Shown: positions 1 through 11,934 of the stretch, in pieces
Layout: the number at the start of each line of letters is the position of its first letter
Numbering within the stretch: position 1 is the first letter of the stretch
From: Carya illinoinensis
Taxonomy: Eukaryota > Streptophyta > Magnoliopsida > Fagales > Juglandaceae
Length of the DNA: 64,000 nucleotides
Assembly (NCBI RefSeq): GCF_018687715.1
Contig: NC_056754.1
Coordinates: 21,447,001 to 21,511,000 of the forward strand
Reading direction: 5' to 3'
Position numbers and translations under genes: made by a program
The notes under the pieces: model-generated
Databases searched by the model: none
What the model was told of the DNA's origin: nothing
Seen by the model: only the letters and a program-made list of their open reading frames with translations

Positions 1-2460
1 TAATCAAAATATTTTCATCAACGTCGCCGTCACCATCACCATCATCATCATCATCACGGTCTTCCAAATTTAGTGAGTTTAAGGGCTCCTCAATACTTGC
101 CCAATCTAAGTCTTTTCCATCAATAAGCTCAAATTCTTCACCCACCTAGTCTTCTATCAAGTTAATATTTTCAATATTGATTGGATCTAAAACATCTATT
201 CATTTTTTAATGTTCCTGTCAAAATAAAAGCTAAACATAAGTGAAAATGTTACATATTTTTCAATGAAAAACATTAGTAATGAAAAAGTTTACCTCTCTC
301 GCAGCTTCAAGTTATAACAAACAAATACTAAGTCATTCAAACGTTTATGATCTAATCTATTTCTCTTCTTCGAATGAATAAACTCAAATGTGCTCCAATT
401 TCTTTCACATCCAGTTGCAATACAACATTGACTTAGTACTCGAACTGCAAACTTTTGAAGCGAAGGAACCTCGTGACCAAAATTAGTCTACTATGCAACT
501 ATAGCAATAATGTAATTATAAATTATTAATTAAATGAAAATAATGCAATTATTAATTATTAATTAAATGCAAATAAAAATGAAATAATGCAAAAATTAAA
601 GTACAAATTCACTCTATTTAACAAATGATATTGATAAATGATAATACCTGAATTAATTTTTTCACGCTTTCGGATTGCTAAAGAATATCCAAAATCACAT
701 TCTGCATTCTTATATAATTCAAGTTCTTCAATGATTTTGTCTTGATTATTGGGATTAAGTTCCATCCTCATAACATAAGTCATAAACCATCTTGAAACAT
801 CATTCTTATTTTTAAAGCAAGGGTTAAAGTAAATTTCATGGTTAAGAAAACAACCATCTGCATGTAATAGACTATGAAGCTGCTTATCCCATCTAGCATC
901 AAAAATCTTGATGAATGGATTGAATACAATAAATTAGTTATTGCATCTTGCTTTTATGTTCTCTTTGCTTCTTTCCATTGCATCATACAAGTATCACATT
1001 GCAGGCTTCTCTTCCCCGTTGACAAGTCGTAGAACTCGAACCAAAGGCTCACTCACAATAAATTGACATTGGCTCAAAACTCTCTAACTTCTAAAACAAT
1101 CTCGGCTATCTCATTCCCTACATTGCTTTTAGAATGACTTGATGCAATTCATTTGTGAACATTTGCCTAAGCTGTTTCTTAAACAAAAGTGAGCATTGGA
1201 TACTTAGAAAATTTGTTGCAAACCTTGTGACTACAAATCGACATAAATCATAACCTTTGGTGAAGTCTTTTCTCATCAAAGCCAAAACCCAAGCATGGTT
1301 ATAGATGAACTTCGATATCTTTCTTGCCTTTTTTTTATAGTTTCATCAATAATAGGAAAATGCCTAGGATCACAAAAATTCTCCAATATCAAATCTATAC
1401 AATGAGCTGCTCAAAGGGACCAGTAGAAAGAGTCACATTTCTACTGTAACTTTTTTCTTGTAGCTTTATAACTTGCATCATTGTCTGTTATGAACTACAT
1501 AAGATTCTCAACTCCAACTCCTTGAACAACTTCATCAAAAATGTTAAATAATGTTTCATAATCTTTTCTAAGGCTTGACTTTTTATATTATTTCCGGCGA
1601 GTTGTATCGCCGGAAATGATCTTATTTCTTGTAGTGGATATATCAATAAACTTCAAGAACATTTTACCTTTTGGGCAATAGACTAGAAAGTTGATTATTA
1701 GTTGTTGCCTTTGGTTTGTCCAACTATCTGCCATTAGTGAACAACCAGTGTCATTCCAAATCTTTTTAATTTTTTGCAGATAATTTTGAACCCTATTCAC
1801 ATAATTCTTTAACAGATTTCCTCTCAACTCATATAAAGAAGGATCCTTGAACCCTTGCCTGATGGTAGCAATGGCATTTATAGTTGGTGATAAAACTTGG
1901 ATTGAGCTGCATTGAAAGGTAAATTAGCATTATACCACCAGTGTGCTACAACCATCTTTACTTTGTCAATCATCTCCTTTGAACACATAGCACTCTTAAA
2001 GGAAGGTTGAGATCCAGGAGTTGTTCTTGGGGTAAAAAATCTACTCAATCCCCCTACTAACTTTCCAGTTTCATATTCTTTTTCCTTCTCCTTAACTTTC
2101 TGATAGTGTTCCTCAATATTATTATCAATATCATCAAATGTTAAATCTACATGACCTCCAATCTCTAAGTTTATTTTTCTTTTCTTCTCTTTACTTTTTT
2201 TTCACTTCACTAAGCAACTCCTTCATTTGCCATTTTGCATTATTAGAGACTTTTTTACATGCTTCTACATTCCCTGGAATTCCAGATAGATGATACTTCA
2301 ACAAAGTGATATTGCAACCTCTAATTATTTTATTATAGTAGACACATTCAGTATTATTTCTTGCCCCTGGCACTGCATGTGCATGGGCCCATGCTAAATC
2401 TTCTAATCTCGCAGGAGTAAGTGTTGTAGATATAGTACCGGTTGATTGAAAATTAGACAT
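1..2460 (-). pseudogene. Decayed hAT-family transposase (BED finger, DUF659, hAT dimerisation region)
   Basis: Reading on the minus strand, translation from the ATG at 2458-2460 begins MSNFQSTG and gives a BED-type zinc finger (C-x2-type Cys pair, then HLSGIPGNVEAC) at about 2240-2360. After a frameshift near 2190 the product continues through a linker to a DUF659-like block near 1590-1830 (MADSWTNQRQQLI) and a central region with AAHCIDLILENF near 1380-1410. It ends in the C-terminal dimerisation motif around 310-440 (GCERNWSTFEFIHSKKRNRL), followed by an acidic tail running off the window edge. The order matches domesticated or autonomous plant hAT transposases of about 650-750 residues. 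Several frameshifts and stops make it non-functional. The catalytic DDE residues cannot be followed reliably. Family certainty is high; exact ends are uncertain because the left end is outside the window. Confidence 0.85.
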
Positions 2461-3801
2461 TTTTATACTCCTATATAATAATTCATAATTCAGCACTTAT
2501 TCTGATGAATAGCTAGCTAGCAAATAATGGTTATTAATCAAACTCATTTGATTACTATAAAGATTAGAAAAGAAAATAATTAGTCTTAATCATCAAAAAT
2601 GAGAGAGACTGATGAATAATATAAATTGTTCATAAAAATATCTTGTGGGTTGAATTAGAACAAAATATCTATAGATGGCTTGAAAAGCCTTGAATTATAA
2701 GTTTATTCAAGTTCAAGTGTTCAATAGAATCAATCAATCAAAACTTAACAGATGCACCCCTTTCTAACATTAAGAAAAGTGTTGGAATTAACAATATTAA
2801 GTTATTAACTATTTAAGTATCAAAAATTAACATTGTGCAAATTAACCCTATTCAGTTGATTTCTCCCGTTTTGCTTTGGCTATTTTTCAAAAATTAGACA
2901 TAGGAATACCGATATAATCAACAAAGGAAGGGAACAGAAATTAGAGGAAAATGCATACCTTCATGAGCCTGACGAGAGTCTTTGGTGGAGGGAGAGGTCT
3001 CGAACTTGGATCCACATTCCTTAAGCTAATGCTGAAGTTACCGAGGATGAGGCCAAAAATCAAAGAACAAAAGTGAGAAGTGTGACGAAGACAAAAGAAC
3101 TAAGAAGTCTAGAAGAAACGACAAAAAGTGAAAAAGTAAAAAAGTAAAAACCCTATAGACCAACTCTAATGCACTTCTCAAAAATGCCCCTGCACTTTAA
3201 CTTAAATTACAAAAATACCATAAATAAATCAGCAACTGCATTTCACTTTTTCTAATGTACTGGGTGAAATGGCCATTTTGGCCAAAATCTAGAATATCAA
3301 TCGAAACACCAGGTACAGCTGGTATTCAAACTAGTAAGAAACACAAACTTCCCTGTACCAGTTACTGCTTCAGTACAAATATTTTGATTGTACCGGTCAT
3401 TACGGTACAAAATTTAAAACTTTGACAAACACCCCTTGATATTGACCTACTCATCTCCTAAATACATGCTTAAGAAAAATAAAGTGCTAAAAAACTTTTA
3501 ATGAAGATGAAAGATTGATTAAACCTACTTACCTTGATACATCAATTACCACTTGAAAGATATAATAGTATCACTCAAAACCGTGAGGAAGGAAAGAACG
3601 TGTGACAGATATAAGAGTTGAGGTGAGAATGCCGATGAATAGGTGATTTCCTACTATTTATAAAATGAAGGATGAAAGATCAATCTACCAAGAACACAAA
3701 ATGAGAAGAGAGAAGTTTATGTGAGTGACGTGCTTCATTGCATTCCTAAGTATAGGGGAAAACAACATAATTTGGGTGGAGAAAACTAGGGCTGGAATTT
3801 A
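2461..3801. other. Non-coding flank of the hAT remnant with clustered GTAC motifs
   Basis: No convincing ORF. The stretch 2461-3160 is probably 5' leader and flank of the hAT gene on the minus strand. Between 3313 and 3408 there are five GTAC cores (3313, 3355, 3373, 3390, 3405), mostly as GGTACA/TGTACC in both orientations. Such dense short repeats resemble subterminal transposase-binding sites of hAT elements, but I could not find a terminal inverted repeat or an 8-bp duplication to fix the element end. Confidence 0.35.
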
Positions 3802-3914
3802 TTACAAGGACACATTACAAAACGACAGTAATATACAAAATCTAAAAGGTTGGCAACACTCGAACATTCTAAAATTATTTAGCATCGTGTGACATATCAA
3901 TTTAATGGAGATTT

Positions 3915-3969
<55 letters not shown>

Positions 3970-3997
3970 GAGACAGAGAGAGAGACAGAGAGAGAGA
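3915..3997. repeat. Compound microsatellite (TG)n(AG)n with interspersed ACAG
   Basis: About twelve TG units (3915-3938) run into AG units up to about 3997, interrupted by several ACAG steps spaced regularly. The apparent reading frames across it are low-complexity artefacts. Confidence 0.95.
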
Positions 3998-4066
3998 TGG
4001 ATGAAAGTGCAACTTGCAGCAAAGAGATTAGAGGAAGAAAAAGAGGCATGGCTGCTACGTTTCACT

Positions 4067-4868
4067 TAGGGCTTATTTGGATGCTAAACTCAGCACTCAG
4101 CTTAGTGCACATCACTTTTAAGTTGTTTGGGACATCCAAACACACAAATGAGTGCAGTTCAACTTGAACTCATTGACTGGGCCTCATATAAATAGCGTCA
4201 GCAACTATCGAAAGGGACTTTATGGTTCCCCAGACATGAGCTGACAATTGACATCAGCTGGAAAATGCATTTCAAGTGCATTACTCATTAACATGTGTTG
4301 TTGGGCCCCACAACTCAAACCCACAGTATGACATTTGTTCCTTAATCTTTTTTTTTTTTTTCAAGTTTGGCGCATTGTGGGGAGACAATAATGTTAGTAA
4401 AGAGTAGATATTTATGGTGCGTCCCAATAATTTTACAACTTCTCATAAATATATATAAACTCATTCTAACATTCAAATACATTTTAAACTCATCTTCAGT
4501 GGGTCCTACAAAACTCACTCAATTATTTCAACTCACTATTATTCATAAATAACTCAGTTTAACTCAATATTCAAAACTCAACCTTAGGTGCACAATTCAT
4601 CTTTATATATATATATATATAGTTATATGTTTGTATGTATAATTTAGGCTTAAATCAATGTTGGGCTTAGGGTTTGAGGCTTGGGTATTATAAACACACT
4701 CAGGACAGGTTTGGCAAGTGGGATGAGATACAAAATTTTCATCTCATCTTTATAACTTTTTAAAATTCTAATTTAACTTTTTTTAAATTCTGAAACAATA
4801 ATATTATTAAAAAAATAATCTATTAAATTTTCATATAAAACAAAAAATTTACATCTCACCATTCAAAT
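4067..4868. other. Non-coding, MITE-like AT-rich sequence
   Basis: From GGGCTTATTTGGATGCTAAA (about 4067) to AAACTCAACCTTAG (about 4587) the sequence resembles non-coding MITEs that begin with a TTTGGATG-type end and carry CTCA/TGAG repeats inside. A second piece, about 4705-4868 (GTTTGGCAAGTGGGATGAGA to CATCTCACCATTCAAA), looks like another short MITE of which the right end is cut by the Copia LTR starting at 4869. No clear TIR pair or target duplication was found, so both assignments are tentative. Confidence 0.35.
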
Positions 4869-6147
4869 TGTTGAACCCAAGATTTCAAGTTTCGTATAAT
4901 TATATATTTACACATGAATTTTGATGATAACAAATGAACTCAAAAAATAAAGGAGTCTCAAGGTCAAGTTGTCTACACAATGGAGTCAAGCACATCAAGG
5001 AACCAAGCATAAGTAAGAAGGGAACAAATTCACATTAAAGTTATAGAGTAATGTTGTAAATCTCTTAAAAATTCAAAATTAAGATTAAGGTTCAAAATTA
5101 ATATTTTATCACAAAACATTAAAATACATTTTCAACATAAGCATGAATATTTTGAAAATTAAATTTGAAATTGTTGAAAGATGATTGATTGTCATCTTCA
5201 TATGTGCATGACATGATTAAAGATTTGAATTTTGAAAATATTAAAGATGATTGATTGTCATCTTTTACATGTGTATACTTTATTTGAATATTTTCAAAAG
5301 CGATTGATGTTTTTTTTTTTACTTATGCAAAAGGTAGATGATTTGTTTGAAAAATTTGAAAAGTAAAGTGTGCTTCTTTTGTCATATGCAAAAAGTAAAA
5401 ATATTATATTTAAAATTTTTGAAAAGTAAAGTGTGCTCCTTTTGTCATATGCAAAAACTAAAAAGATTAGGTTTGAAATTTTTTAAAATTGAATGATGTT
5501 GTCTTTGACATGTAAATCTTTTTAAATTTGAATATGAAATCTCATATGCCTATAAATAGATCATTTGAGAGCTTCACATTTACAACATTAAGAGCATACA
5601 ACATTTATTTAAAGTTTTCATTCTCTTTTCTCTAAGTATTGAGCCTTAAACCTTATTCATTTTGAGAGATATATAGTTTGCGCTGTATTGTTCTTATTTC
5701 ACTCATTGATAAATGTTTTCTGATAACATATTCACTATTAGCTTTTGTAACAGTAAAAGAGTGTGTATAACCTTTGTGTGTGTAGAAAGTGTTCTACACA
5801 GGGAATAGTTGAATCACTACGTGTAAGATGATTGCAAGTGTAGAGGGTGTTCTACACGGATCCTTTGTAGTAGTGTTGTTCAAAGGTGTAATAGGTTTCT
5901 ATCTCCACCTGAAGGAGGTTGAATAGTGAATTTAGGGATGCTCAAGGAATAGCTTAAGGCGAGGACGTAAGCAATGGGGTCAAACCTCGTTAACATACTG
6001 ACTTTGCTTCTCTCTTACCCTTACTCTTTATATTTATTGTTGTTTCATATTTTGCTTATATTTTATATTGTATATTTGATTTATAATTGTTATTTTTCTA
6101 AATACAATTCAATTCACCCCCCTCTTGTGTTAGTCATTTGGACAACA
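4869..6147 (+). repeat. 5' LTR of the old Copia element
   Basis: Starts TGTTGAACCCAAG and ends GGACAACA. It matches 11935-13212 along its whole length with scattered substitutions. It contains several internal near-repeats such as GAAAAGTAAAGTGTGCT followed by TTTTGTCATATGCAAAAA (about 5360-5460). The CTATAAATAGATC near 5552 is a good TATA box, with the start of transcription expected about 30 bp further on. Confidence 0.9.
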
Positions 6148-6164
6148 ATTAGTATCAGAGCGAG
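6148..6164 (+). other. Primer binding site, degenerate (initiator Met tRNA type)
   Basis: ATTAGTATCAGAGCGAG lies directly after the 5' LTR. It matches the usual plant Copia site TGGTATCAGAGC except at the first bases. Confidence 0.75.
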
Positions 6165-6205
6165 AGCTTTGTTATAAGATTAACTATCTTTTGAGTTAAG
6201 ATCTT

Positions 6206-7501
6206 GTGGCTAACATTGCAGTTTCATTTAGTGAAGGTCAATCAAGCAGTCGGCCTCCATTTTTTTGTGGAGACAATTACTCATTCTGGAAAGTTAGAAT
6301 GAGAATATTCTTTCAGGCTCAAGGTCGAGAAATCTAGAAATGTATTATAAATGGATCTTATATTCCAACAAAAATGGTTGATGGAATAAAGGTTAAAAAG
6401 AAAGAAGAAGAGTTTGATCGTGAAGACGATAAATTTTATACATTGAATTTAACTGTTATGAATTTATTATATAATACTCTCAACGGTAATGAGTTTAATA
6501 GAATAATGACTTGCGCTACAGCAAAGAAAATTTGGGATAATTTTGAAGTTACTTATGAAAGAACTTCGCAAGTTAAGGAATCAAAAATTTATATTCTTAC
6601 TCATGAATATGAAATGTTTAAGATGAATGATGAATCTATTTCTAGTATGCACACTCGTTTTACTAACATCATAAACAGTTTGACAACTCTTGGCAAAATT
6701 TATTCCAAGGTGGAGATAGTAAGAAAAATTCTCAACTCTCTACCAAAACGCTGGAAATCAAAAGTGACAGCGATTCTTAAAGTTAGAGACCTCAAGAAGC
6801 TCGAAGTGAATGAACTAATTGGGTTCCTTATTACCCATGAGTACACATTGAAAAGAGGAGAAGAAGAAGGAAAGCCAAAGAAGAGCTTGACACTTAAAAC
6901 TGTTCCTCATGAAAGTGAAAGTAATGAAAATGAAGAAAATGAAGACAAAGATAAAGAAGTTGCGATGATAACAAGAAGAATTCAGACGTTCTTAAAGAAA
7001 AATAAAACTCCTCAGAGGAAATCCTTCAAAAAGTTTTCCAAGAAAAATTCAAGTAAAAATGACACTTTAATTTGTTATAAATGCAATAATCCTGGTCATA
7101 TCAAACCATATTGTCATCTGCTAAAGAAAGATCGAAACAAGGGCAAAAAAGCAATAAAAGCTATAAGGGATGATGATTCAAGTAGTTTAGATAGTGAAGC
7201 AAGTAATGGAGAATTAGCAAATCTTTATCTTATAGTTAAATATGAGATTGAGGTAACAAATATTGATAATATTGAAAATCTTTCATATGAAGAATTGCAA
7301 AATGTTTTAGAAGAAGTATATGAGGAATTTGAAAAATTAGGTATCAAGTATATTGTTTTGAAAAAGAAAAATTCTTCTTTAACAAACGAAATTAATATTT
7401 TAAGAGAAGAAAGCATCGTTTTGAAAGACGAAAATCTTGAGTTGAAAAAAGAGAAAACTGATTTAGAAAGTATTGTTAAAAACTTTACGAATGGAAAATG
7501 A
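6206..7501 (+). pseudogene. Copia gag remnant with zinc knuckle
   Basis: The open part 6374-7501 encodes a UBN2/gag-type capsid region (CATAKKIWDNFEVTYERTS, then SLPKRWKSKVTAI), a lysine-rich segment, a CCHC zinc knuckle (CYKCNNPGHIKPYC, about 7072-7113) and a C-terminal coiled coil rich in Glu/Lys. The same frame can be followed upstream to 6206, where the expected initiator ATG is GTG (ANIAVSFSEGQ follows), and it is closed by TAG at 6335-6337. So the gene has lost both its start and continuity. The reading frame closes at 7501 before the protease, as in old elements with frameshifts. Confidence 0.85.
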
Positions 7502-7552
7502 AATTTTGAAAAACTTCTTGATAGTCAAAGATGTGTTTTTGACAAGGCAGAC

Positions 7553-10500
7553 TTGAGATATATGCCAAAACAAAAATACAAATCTTATAAAAATTTCTTT
7601 GATAATCCTTCTACATCAAAGTCCAATATTCAAAATTATTTTCATAAAAATAATTTTGTTAAAGAAAGATACTATTATAATCACTCAAGTTCTTCATATA
7701 TGCCACATGTTATTTATAAAATATACAATTATGTTATTTATAAAATATAACATATACATGTTATTTTTGTAAAAGAAATGATCATAATTATCATGATTGT
7801 TCTATTATAAGAAAATATACAATGACTATTAGGTCCATATGGGTACTTAAAAATCTTATTTCTTCTAATACTAATAAATAAAATACCCAAAGAACTTGGG
7901 TACAAGAAAAATCATTTTAATTGTTTTTATAGGTATGGATGAAGTTCTCCACAAGCAAAAATAAATGGTTTTTAGATATTGGATGTTCAAGACTCATGAC
8001 AGGAGACGAGATTAAGTGATTTGATCTTAGATCTAAATAAAAAGGACACGTGACATTTGGAGACAACTCGAAAGGGAAGATCGTGGGAATAGGTAAAATT
8101 GGTAATGAATCTTCTCTAATAATTGAAGATTTTTATTTGTTGAAAGTTTAAAGCATAATCTTTTGAGTATAAGTCAATTATGTGATAAAAGATTTACAGT
8201 TATTTTCAAAATGGATAAGTGCATTATTTTGAATGATTATAATTGTAATATTTGTTTTATTACTTTCAGAAGCAACAATGTTTATACAATCGATTTTGAA
8301 GAAATTACCTCACAAGATGCTATTTGTTTTTCAGCTCAAAATGAAACTAGTTGGCTATGATCTAGAAGACTAGGTTAAGCTAACATGGAACTTATTTCCA
8401 AACTTTCAAAAAATGATCTTGTGAGAGGTTTACCAAAGGTAAATTTTCTTAAAAACAAAATTTGTGATGCATGCCAATTTTGTAAACAAACAAAAACTTC
8501 TTTTAAAACTAAGAAACATATTTCCACTACTAGACCACTGTAACTGATACACATGGATCTTTTTGGACCAAATAGAGTTGCAAATCTAGGAGGAAAATAT
8601 TATACATTTGCTATTGTTGATGATTTCTCTAGATATACTTGGGTCATCTTTTCTTACTCATAAAGATGAGGCACATAATGCTTTTACTAAGTTATGCAAG
8701 AGAATTCAAAATGAAAAGGGTTAGACTATTTCAAGTATCCGAAGTGATAGGAAAAAGAGTTTGTTAATAAAAATATTGAAACATTTTGTGATGAAAATGG
8801 TTTTGTGCATAAGTTTTCTACTTCTCGAACTCCTTAACAAAATGGGGTAGTAGAGAAGAAAAATAGATCTATTCAAGAGATGGCAAGAACAATGCTCAAT
8901 GAGAACAACTTGCCTAGTTATTTTTGGGCCGAAGCAATAAGTACTGCATGTTATGTTATAAATAGAGTTATGCTAAGGTTTAAGTTAGATAAAACCCCCT
9001 ATGAGATTTGGAATGAGAAAAAGTCTAACATTAGTTACTTTCATGTATTTGGATGTAAATGTTTTATTTTAAATGACAGAGATAATTTATGTAAGTTTGA
9101 TGCAAAATCTGATGAATGTATATTTCTCGGGTATTCTATTAATAGTAAAGTTTATAAAGTATTCAATAAAAAGACTTTAACTGTACAAGAATATATGCAT
9201 GTAGTATTTGATGAATCTAACTCTTTACTCTCCAAAAAATCCATTGATGAAGAAATAAGAGGTATAAATAATACGGAAAGTGTCAATCTCAACAAAAAGA
9301 ACACAATAGAGGAAGTCCAACATAGAGACATCAAGAAAGATCATCAAAATTTAATACAAGATGCAACCAAACAGTGAAAATTTGTGAAAGATCATCCAGT
9401 GGAACAAATTCTGAGAGAATCTTCATGAGGAGTAAGCGCTCGATGATCTCTTAGAAATATTTGCAATCATATTGCTTTTCTATCTAAGATTGAACTCAAA
9501 AATATTGATGAAACACTTCTTGATGAATCTTGGATTCTAACTATGCAAGAAGAGTTGAATCAATTTGAAAGAAATGATGTTTGGACACTTGTTCCTAGAC
9601 CCAAAAATCATACTATTATTGGAACAAAATGGATTTTTAGAAACAAGAAAGATGAGTCCGAAATCATTAATAGAAATAAAGCTCGACTTGTAGCCCAAGA
9701 TTTCAATCAAGAAGAATGAATCGATTATGATGAGACATATGCACCAGTCGCAAGATTAGAAACTATTCGAATGCTACTTGCATATGCTTGTTATAAAAAT
9801 TTCAAACTTTTTCAAATGGATGTTAAAAGTGTTTTCTTAAATGGTTTTATAAATTAAGAGGTATATGTTGAGCAACCTCCAGGTTTTGAAAATCATATTT
9901 TCCAAAATCATGTTTTCAAACTCACAAAAGTACTATATGGACTCAAACAAGCTCCTAGAGCTTGGTACGAGAGATTCAGTGGTTTCTTGATTGAAAAAGG
10001 TTTTTCAAGAAGAAAAATCGACACAACTCTTTTTATTAAATATGAAAATGATGACATTCTTTTGATTCAAATTTATGTTGATAATATAATATTTGATACT
10101 ACTAATGAAAATATGTGCCAAGTTTTTGCTAAGACTATGCAGGAAGAATTTGAAATGAGTATAATGGAAGAACTTACATTGTTTCTCGAATTGCAAATCA
10201 AGTAAGCAAAAAATGAGACATTCATCAATCAATCAAAATATATTAAGGAATTACTGAAAAAGTTTGGGATGAAATGTGCTAAGGAAATTGGAGTACCAAT
10301 GAGCCAATCCACTAAGCTTGATAAGGATGAAATTGGTAAGCCAGTTGACTCGAAGGTATATCGAGGTATGATTGGTAGCTTATTATATTTGACAGCCAGT
10401 ATACCAGATATTATATTTAGTGTGTGCTTATGTGCACACTTTCAATCATCTCCAAAAGAATCTCATTTAATTGCCGTTAAGTGCATTCTTAGATATCTTA

Positions 10501-10980
10501 GTAATACAATTAACATAGGGTTATGGTATCCTAAGCACACATCTTTCAATCTAATCAGCTATACAGATGCAGATTATGATGGTTGTAAAATAGATCGAAA
10601 AAGCATTAGTTGAGCATGTCATTTCTTAGGTCATGCACTAGTTTCCTGGTTTAGTAAAAAATAAAATTCTGTTGCACTATCTACTACTGAGACAGAATAT
10701 GTTGCTGCGGGTAGTTGTTGTGCTCAAGTTCTTTACATGGAGCAATAACTTGAAAATGTTAAACTTATGTATAATCACATTCCAACAAATGTGATAAAAC
10801 AACTGCTATAAATTTTTCAAAGAACCCAATACAACATTCTAGAGCTAAGCATATTGAAATAAGATATCATTTTATTCGAGATCATGTGCAGAAATGCGAT
10901 ATAGTACTAGAGTTCACAAACACACACGATCAGTTAGCAGATATTTTCACAAAACCTTTACTAGATGATAAATTATGTAT
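7553..10980 (+). pseudogene. Copia pol remnant: protease, integrase, reverse transcriptase, RNase H
   Basis: Pieces in several frames keep the Copia order. Around 7965 is a protease-like WFLDIGCSRLMTGDE (DSG changed to DIG). Around 8360-8540 is the pre-integrase zinc region with CDACQFCKQTK. Integrase runs about 8545-9120, with the stretch ILNDRDNLCKFDAKSDECIF near its end. Reverse transcriptase runs about 9510-10230 (GTKWIFRNK, QMDVKS, then YVDNIIFDT where YVDD is expected). RNase H runs about 10560-10960 (YTDADYDGCK, STTETEYVAA). Many stops and frameshifts; no long product is possible. Confidence 0.88.
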
Positions 10981-11076
10981 GATTAGAAGAGAAATATGAA
11001 TGATGCATGTTATGAATATCTATTAAAAGACACACTAGAGTCAATAAAAATAGAGAGATAAATTTTATAAATACTT

Positions 11077-11511
11077 TTACATAAATTTAAGATTCTTAGC
11101 CTCGTGTTTGAGATGTTCATTCTCTTAATACAATATCATGTCATCGTTATCCCTGGGAACTGGCAAGCAGAATGAAGAATTTAATAGAGATTTCAATTGT
11201 TTATTTTTCTGCCGAAGGATTCCTTCCCTTGTGTGAGACTCTTGAACAATTTGCTGACGTACAACAATTTGTTCTTTAAGTTTTTCAACCTCATGGTTTC
11301 TGACTTATAGCCGCTGAGAAAAAGTAACTATAGAGGAGGAGTAGCGAGTCCCAAGACTCACCGAGTCATAGATAGCATCGAAATCTGACTTATTAAATAA
11401 ATTATTATTTTCTTACTGCAACGTGGCACCAATGGCAGCTGCAGAAAGGACAGGAGGTTGAGATGCAGAATACCTCATGGATTGGTCTAAAGAAATGTTA
11501 GAAGAATGAGC
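11077..11511 (-). pseudogene. Decayed antisense ORF of the Copia element, homologous to the intact ORF at 17174-17599
   Basis: On the minus strand, opposite to the element, the translation runs MRYSASQPPVLSAAAIGAT, then DAIYDSVSLGTRYSSSIVTF with SQRL, a Glu/Lys/Gln-rich stretch, LKSLLNSSFCLPV, DNDDM and EHLKHEAKNLKFM, ending with TAA at 11077-11079. This lines up end to end with the 141-residue product at 17174-17599: MRYSA, LGTRYSS-IV-FSQRL, LKSLL-SSF-LP, D-DDM, EHLK-EAK-LKF and the stop are all shared. In-frame stops after GATLQ, after SQRL and after MILY inactivate it. It sits between RNase H and the 3' LTR. The function is unknown; the central part looks able to form a coiled coil. Confidence 0.85.
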
Positions 11512-11616
11512 AATTGAGAAAAGAATTGAAAGCTTAATGCGAGAATGTTGAATGAACGCAAATGAGTTATAGAGATGAGAATAAGATTTGATGTGAATTG
11601 GATGAATTTTAAAATT

Positions 11617-11625
11617 TATTTTATA
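11617..11625 (-). promoter_or_regulatory. TATA box (TATAAAATA) ahead of the antisense ORF remnant
   Basis: TATAAAATA on the minus strand, about 140 bp upstream of the MRYSA codons of the antisense remnant. It is followed by a pyrimidine-rich leader (CATTCTTCTAACATTTC), as in the young element at 17040. Position and context match, which supports a promoter belonging to the antisense unit rather than chance. Confidence 0.5.
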
Positions 11626-11920
11626 GAAACTCAGAACCTTCAATCTTATTTGTCAACAACATCAGGCGATTGTTTAAATCTCCAGCCACACTTGTCGAGT
11701 CACAGGCGGCTCCAATTTTTCAACTATCTACAGTGTCTAATAATGATGCCAAAAGGGAGAGAAGTTTTAGACTAGAACATTAACATTGTCTGAATTGCTA
11801 AACTTGTTATATATGCTTGGAATTATATTTATACTCTTGCTTGAAAAACTAACGCACATTCTCAGGGGGAGTTTAAGTATTAATACAGATTTTAGGTTCT
11901 ATCAAGTATTTGTCATTATC

Positions 11921-11933
11921 AAAAAGGAGGAGA
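11921..11933 (+). other. Polypurine tract of the old Copia element
   Basis: AAAAAGGAGGAGA lies one base before the 3' LTR, the expected place for plus-strand priming. Confidence 0.8.
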
Positions 11934-11934
11934 T

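Noticed and set aside
3802..4065. 87-codon minus-strand ORF with LSLCLSLC and HTHTH runs
   Set aside because: Direct translation of the (TG)n(AG)n microsatellite.
5974..6177. Hydrophobic 67-codon ORF, also at 13038-13262
   Set aside because: Both lie in the paired LTRs at the same place; AT-rich sequence gives Leu/Ile/Tyr runs, and the copies do not show coding-type conservation.
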